NCBI GenBank assembly: GCA_013398275.1 | Contig: VZSE01011323.1 | Span: 343,426-407,425, forward strand | DNA length: 64,000 nt | Source of the DNA: Promerops cafer | Lineage: Eukaryota > Chordata > Aves > Passeriformes > Nectariniidae | Reading direction: 5' to 3' | In this document: piece by piece, positions 27,015 through 38,050 of the stretch | Numbering within the stretch: position 1 is the stretch's first letter | Layout: the number at the start of each line of letters is the position of its first letter | Made by a program: the position numbers and the translations under genes | Notes under the pieces: model-generated | Database searches by the model: none | Told to the model about the DNA's origin: nothing | The model's input: the letters and a program-made list of their open reading frames with translations, nothing else

Positions 27015-28194
27015 TTGTACAGAGGAGATCACCTGGAGTGCCATCAAAAGGCACACACAGGACAAGGAAGCCATCAGGCCCTGCCACCACGGGTTTAAAA
27101 AGGCAGGTCCTGCTTGGCTGACCAGATATCCTCCCAAGGTGACCTGCTCAACAGATGAGGAAAAGGCTGTGGATGTGCCTACACGACATAATTTCCCACA
27201 GAACTATCCTGGAAACTGGCTGCTCATGGCTTGGATGGGTGCAATGTTCTCTGTGTGAAAAAATGGGTGATGGCCAGGCCCAGAGAGTGGGCAGTGGAAG
27301 TGTCTCCAGCTGGGGCAGGTCACCAGCAGGATTCCCCAAGGCTCAGTTCCACCACAAGCTCTGCTCAATATCTTTATCCATGCTCTGGACAAGGGGATTG
27401 AACATCCCTCAGGAAGGTTGGGGATGACACCAAGGACCTGCTGGATGGCAGGAAGGCTCTGCAGAGGGCCCTGGCCAGGCTGGCTGGGACAAGAGCAGCA
27501 GCCAGAGGAGTACAAGTCCTCTTTGGCCAAAAAGGCTTGGTGCTGCTCTTTGGCCACCAGAAGCCCCTGCAGCAGGAAAGGCCCTGGGGGTGCTGAACAT
27601 GATCCAGCATGTGGCCAGGACACCTGGCTTGTATCAGCCACAGTATGGCCAGAAGGACTAGGGCAGTGACTGACCCGCCCTGTGCTGAGCACTGCTGAGG
27701 CCACACCTCAAATCCTGAGGTCATCTGTGGGCCCCTCATGACAAGAAGGGCATTGAGGGGCTGGAGTGTATCCAGGGCAGGGAACAGAGCTGGGGAAGGG
27801 GCTGGAGCACCAGAAGCAACAGGGGCTCAGCCTGGAAAACAGGAGGCTCAGGGGGGAACTTTCTCATTCTCTACAACTTCTTGGCAAAAGGTTGTAGCCA
27901 GGTGGGGGTTCAGCTCTGCTCCTAAGCAACAGAACAGGAGGAAATGGCTTCAAGTTGTACCAGGGGAGATTTAAATTGGATGTTAGAAAGAAATTGTCAA
28001 GCGTTGGAACAGGCTGCCCAGGGAAATGGTTGAATCATCATCCCTAGAGGTATTTAAAAGGGGTAAATGAAAAATTAAGCATAGATGTGGGACTTAAGGA
28101 CATGGATTCATGTTGGACTTGGCAGTGCTGGGTTAACAGTCAGATTTGATAATCCTAAAGGTCTTTTCCAAGAAGCAATTCTATGATTCTATGA
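27015..28194 (+). mobile_element. CR1 LINE, 5'-truncated, reverse-transcriptase region to 3' end
   Basis: About 1.2 kb in plus orientation. The left part matches the CR1 ORF2 reverse-transcriptase region: GGAGTGCCATCAAAAGGCACAC, GGCTGCTCATGGCTTGGATG, GGCCAGGCCCAGAGAGTGG, then a remnant of the catalytic F/Y-x-D-D box, where GATGACACCAAG (27423-27434) encodes DDTK. The right part is the C-terminal region and 3' UTR: TTGGAACAGGCTGCCCAGGG, GAGGTATTTAAAAGG, GACTTGGCAGTGCTGGGTTA and AAGGTCTTTTCCAA. It ends with two ATTCTATG octamers (28178-28193). The frame is broken by deletions and stops; the phenylalanine-alanine half of the catalytic box and the segment after the DDTK box are deleted or scrambled. 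It is a dead copy. A 166-codon antisense open frame within it is not a gene. The left border is approximate. Confidence 0.95.
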
Positions 28195-31100
28195 TTTCCA
28201 GACATTGAAACATCGTTAACAAAAATTTTAATCTATCAAAACAATACAGACTATATTCATCACTAACACGACCACTTCACACGTGCTAACAGCACTTGTG
28301 ATACAAAAGGGAGAAAAGCTTTGCAACTCTCAGACTGAGAGAAGAAATGTTAGATATGGTCTCTCAAAACTGAGACAAGATGCACACTCAGATAAAAAGT
28401 GATTGCAATAGTAAAACGTATTCATCCTCTACTCACAAAGCACTGGGAGTACAGTACTAGTAACAGGAGAGACAGAACACCACAATCAAGCCAGAATAAA
28501 TCTGCATTTAAGCTAAATATCTACTTACTGCATTTCAAAGAGGCAATTCAGCCAGTGTAAACAGAAATCACATTCTGCTTTCCACTAGATCATAATCTAA
28601 AACCAACAGAAACGACCGTACACCACTGCAAGCAACACTGGAAGAACTCAAACCTCTCCTCATTGCTATTTCAAATGTATTATTCAAATAAAACCTACCA
28701 GATTACAAAAGCCTTTTTCCATGCAAAGTGACACAATAAATACAAGACTGGATTGCCGGAATGCAAGGGTGATTTTTGCAGGTAGCCTAACACACTAACA
28801 CCTACAAGTATTCAGAATGTACCCACTGCTAGCACTTCCCAAAACAGCACTAAAACAAGGATTTTCCAGATGGGTAAAGTGATGGCACCATGACGAAGTC
28901 TGCACCACTACTTTTCACAGCATATTCTAGGCAATTCCCTCAGCCCTAAAATAAAATGGAAGAGTCTTCAGATTACCACTTTTTCAGTTGTCAGTCAAAC
29001 ACACTGGTTAACCAGTTATGGAAAACCAGATACACAGAAAAAAAAAAAAATCCACATAATTTCAGAATAATCTAAGCTTAAGAATGATGTACTTAAAAGT
29101 ACAGTAATTCCCAATATATTGAAATAGTTAATCACCAGCCTATTTTCTATTTTTCTTCTCCAACTTTCCCCTTTATCACTACATAAATAAGCAAATAAAA
29201 GCAGAAAAAAAGAAGGTTTTAGCTTAGTTTTTAACAATGAATTTTTTAACAATGAACACAAGCTTAAATCCTCAGAACTCTTAGAACTTTTCTGGTCACT
29301 ATGTCAAAATAAAAGCATAATTTAAAAAATACGGACCACATTCATAAATAATCCCATCTTTATAATCTTTTATATATAAGTTCCACATTTTCTATTAAAT
29401 AGAACTGTCTCTCTTTCCAGAGCCTTGCAGTAGTTTTCTGAAAAATCTAAACAATTTCAACTTCAATAACTTTTATAATAATGCCTATGAACTCCTATTT
29501 CTCTGCTAAATGGAAATGGAGCTACCTAACCCAGCCATGTAATAAATAATTTAGCATCCATTATTAAAATGTCATATATCGCATGTGTGTTTTCAAAATA
29601 TTTTCTCATAAATCTAGCATTCCAAGTAACCAGAGTTACTGCAAACATTTTATGTTTAGAGCCATGAAAGATGGAGCTGATATGACCTCTCAGATCTTAT
29701 TTAACAAAATAACAGTATTCTCTGAATTGTGAGACAGTGCAGCCTTAAAACAAACTTGTTAATTTAATGATGACTGGAGCTTGGTTTCACATGTACTCTA
29801 AGAGCTGGTAAGATGGTACAGGAGCACACAGCCACTCGTCCATGCTGCACACCCTGGCCAGGGCAGATGGACCTTTGCCATCCAACCCCCTCCTGACTGC
29901 ACTCCTATCCGGACATACAGGCTCCCCCTTGGGAATCAAATGACTAAACTGGGATGGGGACCAAGGGCACGAGAAGGAACCTCTTACTGGATTGACACAT
30001 AATCCTAGATGGCATTTTTCTCATTTCCCTTGCCAGGAGAAGCAGCAGGACAGTTTTGACACAACGTGGGCCTTGCTGCCCTCAGCACACACAGTGGCTG
30101 CACTGCAGTTCCTGCCCGGCTCCTCGTGGCAGCAGAGCTGTGACAGCCCCTGAAGCCACCAGTGGGCCTTTTGTGCCAAGGCAGAAAATATCTCCCCATC
30201 CACAGGAGGCATAAAGTTATTTATGCATTATTTGTACTTTCATGTGATTTTTTTTTTCCTCGAATAGTTTTACCCAGTAGAAGGAAGAGGCAAAGATATT
30301 TTCTCATTTAAAAATGTGTTATAAGTCATAGGCCGTCATTCTAGTAAGTTTAAGGTATATTTATTTACTGGAAAATAAGTTTGCATGTATATTTAATGCA
30401 ATTTGATACACATCAACATCTCTGTAACCCTGGACCTTGTGTCTCTCCAAGAACAAAAGCATTTCACTTCCCATCATCTCACTCAAACACATCATCTCAG
30501 TAAAAGGAATACAAATCTCCTGAATAGAATACATGCAATTAGGAAAACACACATGGCTGCTCATATAAGGCATGTCCAGAGATGTACCCACAGAATCCAC
30601 CCTTGTTTGTTTCTCACACATTCCACTCCTCCCTAACAAGAGGGTGTGACAGAAGCAGGCAGAGGATGCAGGGCAGGGTTTACTGACGAATTTAGCAGAG
30701 GCTGGAGCAGCTGCTCATCCACAGCATTAAGTAAAATAACAAACAGCACTTGAAGGTGCAGGACCTCTGAAGACAAACCTTGCTCCACAGAGATCTCTCT
30801 TGCTCAACTATGCAACACAAAACACAAAAAACCTCCCCAAACAGTCCCCAGATCTCTAGGCAATATTCTACACCGCTTTCATACACAACCTTGGAATAAA
30901 CCCAGTTGGAAATCATGGGGAATCCCTGATCAGAGGTACACCTACTTTCTGTAGAAATCTATGCAAATGAATAAACTGGTATCTTAAAAGCCTATAAAAT
31001 GTTAAAACTGCCTCATATTCAAAAATAGTTCAGAGTTGTGGTTCTCAACCTGCAACCCAGAAAAAACCATTTACATAATCAGTTTATCAAGGCATATTTT

Positions 31101-34100
31101 TGAAGAAAATTTCCATTAAAGTTTGGAGTGTTATGTAATTACTACTTAGGAGAGGATGATATAAATATTCCTATCAAATGTCCTTTGCATTATTTATTTT
31201 AGATACTTAGATTTACTTTAAGAAAAAACAGTAAGCATTCTGGTGTCATAAGCTGACCAGAGATACTGTAAGTGCAGGTAAAGTCTTGGGGGACAAATTG
31301 CTCACACCATTTAATGCTGTAATTCACCCATTAGGACAATAACTTGAATTTTTTCATTTTGGTTTCCAAAATGCCGTTTTCAGGTTTGACATCAGGGAGA
31401 GAGAAGACAAGAGACTAGAGAACAAAGAACACTTTTCAACTGCATCTCTAATACCTATTTTTTATTTCAGCAGTTCTTATTGCTTGACTATTTTAGATCT
31501 ATGCTAGAGTAACGTAGGCCTGGATATATCTTTCTAAGGAAAGAATGAAGAGGAAAAAGATTGAAATAAGGAATCCCAAATTTTCAAAGGGCCCTTTCTT
31601 CTAATCTAACTGCTTGGATAATGCGTCCAGAGTGGCATTTTGTAATGACAGCAACTTTCCAACAAATCAATAGTTATTTAATTCCCAACAAGCTCTCGAG
31701 TCCATTAAACCTGATTACATTCACCCATTTCAGTTGGGTGCAGTTATTTTTCCTACACCGGCACTTAATCTATAACAGGAACTTATGAGAACTTTCAAAA
31801 GCAATTTCAACATCAATCAGCATAGAGTGAAAGGCATGATTTGCTTGTAATTATTTATTGGACAGGATGGCAGAGGGTCTGACTGAGCTCCAGCGTCCGA
31901 CCTTCACCCCCAAATCCTAATGGATATGAAGGCCTGCTGGATGTGTCTCACTGCATAAAAAGCAGCCTCAGCTCGCATGTCCCACAAGACACAGATTCCC
32001 AATACCTGATAACGACCACTGTGCAATGCTGTATTTCTATTTTAGACATATGTGTCTGGTATTAAGCCTGAAGTGAAGAACACTACCCACAGTCTTCTAT
32101 TACTAAAGGGACCTATATGGAAAACCACCTGTTTCATGCTGTGATTGCCCCTCTATGTCAGCAAAGTGCTGGAGTAAAGGAGCACAATCAAAGTTTCCCT
32201 CACAGTTAATTTGACTCATCCCTAGCACAGCACAGAAATGCCCTGACACACCTGTGTCTCTTGACCCTGTCAATGCACAGTATCTAACAACTGCCACTGA
32301 GATGGTATAATTCTATCAGAGTTTAGAAATGTTGACTTTTCCTAATGTCTTCTAATACTGTAAACAACAGGATACTTATTGCTTAATTAGTATCTACACG
32401 ATCTATTCAGAATCCCAAGTCTAGCAGAAGAAACTTCAGTAGCATCACTTTTTGATAAAAATAAAATAATAGCAAAAGCAAAGACAACTACAACAATCTG
32501 GTAGCTGCCAGCTGACTCCTAAATATACAGAACTTTTGCCCTGCAGCAAGATCTTACACCTTGAGGGCTCAAAGGAATTAATAGGATGTGTATAAATATT
32601 CTTTGCAGGTGATATATTTCTATACACACAAAATCACAACCCCTTTTTCATTCCGTGTGACACGTAACATATGAATTAATGCATATTTAACACCATTCCT
32701 ATTTGCTGTGCTAAAACACTTAACCTAAACACATCATGGTAAGTTACTTTGTCTTCTGACCTGCCGTGGGAATGCTGACTCCCTCAGAAACCTAGAATGG
32801 ATAGCAAATCCTCTGCCCTGTGGTCAACCTCGTGAAGCAAAGGCATGAATGTTAAACAGCAGACAAATCAATACAAGCAAATATAGCTCAACTACACCAT
32901 TTATTCAGCCATGAGAGATGTCAATACACAGATTAGGGTGATCCATCTTTTTGATTTCCTACTGTCTTCTCACTGACTACATGAGAGCTTTTGCCTGTAT
33001 TAAAAGTGTTTGCTTTCTCAACCATAAAAATTCCAATTATTGCTCTAAGTGCACTAGAGTTAAGTTGCTTGTTGGAAGCGGCCTTGCATTACCTGAACAA
33101 GTCCAGCGAAGTATGGTGCTGCCGGCAGAATCATTGGCACTCCATAGGGATGTAGCAAAACTCCTTGAGACGACAACATGGTTTAAGTGATAGTATTACT
33201 CCCACTAAAGCTAAACACATCAATTGAAAGTTAGGGGAAAATCTATATACCAACTTCTTCCAAACTCAGAGCTAGAACCAAATAACTTCTGTCAGGGGCA
33301 AAGCCCACATCAGCTGTAAAAAAAAGAAAAAAATTGACGTCAGCAACACTTAATGTTAAAATTTTCTTCAGAGACAACAGATAGAGACAACAGCTGCAAA
33401 CCTAACTCTACCCAAAAAGGAAGGTGCTATTTTGGGAACAGCTTAAGTAACATGACTAGCCAACTACTCTTTACCAGTTCAGATTTTTAAGTACTAAACA
33501 CATAGAGATCAAATTCTGTACAGATCTACTGATTAGAAATAATTTTCCTATCAGTTCTGGCATATACATGACAACAGTTACTATCAGGTTTATCATGATT
33601 GCATAATTAGACATTTCCCTGTATTTATAAGCTGTTAAACAATGTCCATGTGAGCGTTTACACTTCCGTCTGTTATACTGGGTATATACTCTGTTTTGAT
33701 TCATTATATTTTTCTTGTTTGTTTTGAATATGTGAACTAACACAAGCTAATGACTTCTGTTAGTGTAAATTATATTTTAATGGCTTTTCCAACCTTTCAC
33801 AACATCTATGCTGTTGAATTGATCATAACTATTTTAAAAGAACACATTTGCCCATTAGAGCATTTCAACTCTGTTCTCCGAATCAATTTACACTACTGGT
33901 GTAAGAGACAAAAGACTGAAATTTAGGCTGGTTTCCACCCTAAATCATAACAGATTTAACTTTAAATGCACTGCGTGCAGGACATTCTCTTCTGCAGCTC
34001 ATTTTTACTTTAGACAGAACCAACTTAGTCATTAACACCTATTTTACGTGCTGTGTATCTTCTATTGCAGATGTAACTAATGACAAGAATTACAATTGAG

Positions 34101-35164
34101 CAAGACTTTTTTATTTCAGTAAAGAATTAGTCAGGTACTTACAACTTCATGTTACAAGTGAAACAAAAAAATATCTCCTACAGTCTTCGAATAATCAGGG
34201 TGCTTCACACCACTAATTTCAGCTACTTGATTTTGTTGCATAATTACTTTTCCAGAAAACTAATTGCAGACAAGATTTGATGTGATACTCAATTATTTAA
34301 TGTCACATTTTGACCATCGTGGAAGGTTTTCAGTAATTGATTCTCGTGTATCACGGCGGCCGTGCTGCAGGGTTTAGAAATCTCCCTGAGCAGCTGCCTG
34401 CTGGCCCTCGCTGCTGCCAGCCTTACCCACTGCTAACTTTAGATGTGGAATTGTGACCCTCAGTGATGCTCTCTGCAGGAGCTGCCAATGAGGGCAGCAA
34501 TTGTCACATGATGAAGTGATGTTTACCCCACTCCATCTGTTTCAAAACCACTTCACTTTTCTGTTGGGGATGATGCTGTTCTCACTGGTTATCTGACCAT
34601 GCTTAGCTATAAATCCTATTTCTTGGTCTTTTCTTACCAAGGAAGAGAAACTCTGCAGTTTAATTATTAATCAGGCTGGCACATCATGGATTTTTTCAAA
34701 ATATTGCCATAAATTCCAATGCAAAACCAGTCACTGACTTTCACAGAGAAATACTTAAACAAAAAGTATATATGAGAGAGCAAGTTGCAGTCACAACTCA
34801 CTTAAAAATACTTACTTCCTAAAAAAAAAAGTTCATTTTAACTATTGCTTATTTGTTTCATCCAGTAGAGTGAGCTGCATTTGAAAAGAAAGCAGATTTC
34901 TTTCACCCAGGAATGGAGATTATAAAATGGATTCTTCAAGCTTTACTCAAATGACTCCAGTAGGACAACTGACATAAATACAGACTGTTAAATTGCTCTG
35001 TGAAATACCTAGCAGGTTTTTTGTTTCAGCATGTATATATTTGATAAGTTGTTAAAAAATCTGAGGAGGAAGATTTGTACAGGAAAGCGCAGGCTCAAGG
35101 GAAGCTTTTCTGTGATCTATTTTAGGACAGATTTTTTTGAACATTTTCTTTAATTATTTTGGCA
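28195..35164. other. Long non-coding region
   Basis: AT-rich DNA without a named repeat. A GC-richer block at 29800-30200 and another at 34350-34510 stand out; the latter holds a 13-bp palindrome at 34352-34364. A direct repeat of about 15 bp (TTTTTAACAATGAA twice) lies at 29228-29256. An enhancer-like stretch at 31620-31990 is described as a finding. No gene was recognised. Confidence 0.55.
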
Positions 35165-35440
35165 CCAGGCAACCTGCTGATGAAATTTCCTGATGACACA
35201 AAGTTGGAAGGTACTGTCAAGACTGGAAAGGATAAGGATATTACATAGAAAGAACTGCTAAATCTTATGGGCTGTTTTAATCGAAATGGGATGGAATTCA
35301 GTAATACAAAATGCAAGATCATGCTCCTCCTAATAACAGAAACTTCAGAGCTAAACTCCGGAGAAAGAAACGCAGGATCTCATTGCATCTGTTTAAAGAA
35401 TTTGAGACGCTAGTGAGATGCAAATAGGAAAATTAGCAGT
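35165..35440 (+). mobile_element. Ancient CR1-type LINE reverse-transcriptase fossil
   Basis: Plus-strand translation from about 35186 gives FPDDTKLEGT, a decayed form of the FADDTKLxG catalytic box of CR1/L3-clade reverse transcriptases. About 25 codons later comes CFNRNGMEFSNTKCKIMLL, which matches the W-x-x-x-x-x-M-x-F-N-x-x-K-C-x-V-x-H motif region in order and spacing. In-frame stops and frame changes are frequent, and nucleotide similarity to young CR1 is low. The copy therefore predates the others in this window. Borders are uncertain. Confidence 0.65.
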
Positions 35441-36050
35441 ATTTCTTAATTTTAATTCTCAATTATTTCTTGGTTTCTTAGAGGTGCTTCCAACACAAAA
35501 CAGTTCTCTTCATCCACATTAAATAGCAAAAAAAAAAGGTCAAAAGCAAATACAACCATTGTAGAGAAATTCCTTTTTGTGTTTGGGTGAATGGAACAAC
35601 TATGTTGCAACAGAAACCTAAATTTGATTTGTTTATCCCAGCAAAGCAATCTGTGAATAGGGAAGAAAACAGTAGGAGGAAGAGACTGTTTAAGTTAAGG
35701 ACAATCCTGACACTCTAAAAATCAAGAAAAACCTAGTTATGAATAAATTTAGACTGAACATATTTTTTCAAGTTGAGGGATATTTTTAAATATTTTGGTC
35801 TTGTCTAGTGAGGGTCTAGAATAGCCTTCCAAATCCACAGTAACAAAAAAGGGTGGCTTATAACAGAATATGATGGAAATAGCAGTGGTAGTATGAACTC
35901 AGCAACTTTCAGGAGGACAATTCCAGCCCTCTGCAAGCAGAATAAGCATTCCAGAATAACGAAAACATCAAATACCTAAGAAGCATTGCTTTTTTCTACA
36001 TTGCAAATAGCAATACACAAAAACAAACGTTGAAAACAAACCGCAGTTAC
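35441..36050. other. Non-coding stretch, nothing recognised
   Basis: AT-rich; the CR1 fossil may continue a little into this stretch, but I cannot follow it. Confidence 0.55.
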
Positions 36051-36099
36051 CTGTTTTAATGCAAGGACGCTTGGCTTGCCTCACTATAACAACATGCTT
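36051..36099 (-). other. Candidate 49-nt internal exon, minus strand (unproven)
   Basis: The minus strand has an AG after CCTAGACTTTTAG, then 49 nt with a single open frame reading KHVVIVRQAKRPCIKT plus one leftover G, then ACAG/GTAACTG, a fair donor. The phase in (0) fits the end of the 56736 candidate exon; the phase out (1) fits the 16940-16993 candidate. The acceptor pyrimidine tract is weak. The product is unknown. Confidence 0.15.
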
Positions 36100-37990
36100 C
36101 TAAAAGTCTAGGTGTGGGGCACTCCAGATCCAAGCTCTGACTTGGTGGCTGGGCTCTGTGGTGATGTCCCATGTGTGCACCAGCTACCTAAGTTCGCACA
36201 AACCTCTGCGAATCAAAACCACAGAAGCACAACAGAGCTTTACTCGCGTCTCCGCCCTGTGCCAAGCTCAGAACTTATGCCAATGCCTCTACATCAGCTC
36301 CACCATTTTAGACCAACACATTTCCTCTCCCTCCCAGCCACACAAAAAGGAAGTTGCACTTGAGTTTTACAGTTCACCGTTGGTTAGTATCAATGGTCAC
36401 TCCTGTTCCCCTAGAATATGTTGAATAAATGAAATTTGACCACTAATAGTGCTGAGGACTGAGAGAATGAGCCAGAAGAGTATTGGTAAAGCTGAGAGCT
36501 CTGTTTCATTTCAGCAGGACCTTTAGCATGATTAAGGTCAAGTATGGATCTAAACACTTCTGGGAGCACAAAGCCAGAATGGTCAGGATATGCACAACAA
36601 GCACGTCTCTGATGTCCCTGGTGGTGACAGCACCCATTTCCTGCTTGCTGCAGGTGCCTCCTCCCTGCAAAAAAATTAACTCTGTGTGTGGGTGGAAAAG
36701 GGGAGATCATCTATTTTAAACAACTATACAGCTTTCGTTTCCACTACGTTCTAGAAAATTATAATGCTGTAAGGGAAAAAAATGACATGTTAAGCCATTT
36801 TCAGTGTGCTCATAGAGGGTATATTACTTCCAGCTGTTCCCAAACCCTTTGGTTTCTTTCATTAAAGATTTTGAAGGATTTTCTGAAACTAAAAATTGAT
36901 TTCAGCAATGAGAGTGGAAGGAAACAAGAAAAACACATGAACAGTAGCTTTATATGTAAAAAGTATATACACAAATAAAATGCACAATCTTATCAACTAT
37001 GCAGAATTTTGCAAAAAGGCAGGTTTTATTAATGAAAAGATGCTTTTACAGGTGAAGAGCATAGATTAAGCAAGGTAGGGTAGGAGCAGAAGGTCACAAA
37101 TTTTGTAAGTATTTCAGGCCCAGCAATCTAATACCAAAATCTCATGTTTTAGCACAGAACTGAAGCTACAGACAGGAGTGCTCTAATAGCAGTTTCATTG
37201 AAGGCTTGCTAAAAAGTCATTTAAACAGGAAGGAAATGGAGACTGCTGTACAGCACAGATGCATAGATTCAGAAATAAAACTAGATATATGCCTGAAAAC
37301 TGGACGACACATTCAGGCAGAACATGAAAAATGAAAATGGTGCAAGAAAGATCAGAGTTTTAATCCCACCTGCATATAAGATGTAAGTGGCACATTAGAC
37401 AATGACCAAAATACTTCCCCAGGCAAAAGAAGAAGCTTCAGTTTTGCTATGGTAGAAGGAGGGGGGGGATTACTTAAGCAACTTCCCTGGGGCCACAATG
37501 CCTGGAAAAGGCAGATCCCTGCAATGCAGTCATCAGCCAATCAATGATGTATGCTCTAATCAGATTCTGACAGAAGTAATCTATTTAGACCATCTTTCTG
37601 CCAAATAATTAATTCTTCTTAATGCCTGTATCTAGTTCAAAACACCACAAACAGTAGTTCTTCCAAATGCTTCAAATAACTGCTTAATAAATGCTTCCAA
37701 TGAACTTCAAATAATTTCTGCTTCCTCCCTACACTGGCCTAACTTTCCTCTCTCAGCTCATAAATAATTCAGGTACCATTTTGGCACCCTCTTCAGAACT
37801 TATGCTATGTCATATTTAAATCTTTTAAGTTCATGTCTCCCATTTCTGACCACCCTTCCTATTGTCCAAATGCTCTCCATTTTCTCTTTAAGGTTTCCCA
37901 GTAGTTTTCTGGTGCAGGAAACCCCAAAACTGAAAGGACAAATTGGTTTCTAAGTCTCCCGATAATTTCCCTCATCCACGGCAATTTTAG
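36100..37990. other. Non-coding region, nothing recognised
   Basis: Short mutually overlapping open frames on both strands (36112-36424, 36411-36978) have no domain. A G8 run lies near 37461. No repeat family was named. Confidence 0.6.
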
Positions 37991-38050
37991 ATTACTGTCT
38001 CTAAAGAAGGATTACCAGACACCAGCACCACAGATGCTTTGAAAGAGAAG
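37991..38050 (+). other. Candidate 60-nt internal exon, plus strand (unproven)
   Basis: The acceptor-like CCTCATCCACGGCAATTTTAG is followed by exactly 60 nt that are open in phase 0 to phase 0. They read ITVSKEGLPDTSTTDALKEK, then GTGAGCTG, a strong donor after AAG. The peptide is polar, of ordinary protein composition and unrecognised. It is on the opposite strand from the other candidates and has no partner exon that I could find. Confidence 0.15.

Noticed and set aside
27204..27704. 166-codon minus-strand open frame
   Set aside because: It lies antisense to the CR1 element at 27015-28194; GC-rich LINE sequence explains it.
34427..34472. 46-nt minus-strand exon (acceptor CTCCTGCAG, donor GTAAGG)
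   Set aside because: Open in one frame (RASLRVTIPHLKLAV), but it would break the phase chain and has no independent support.
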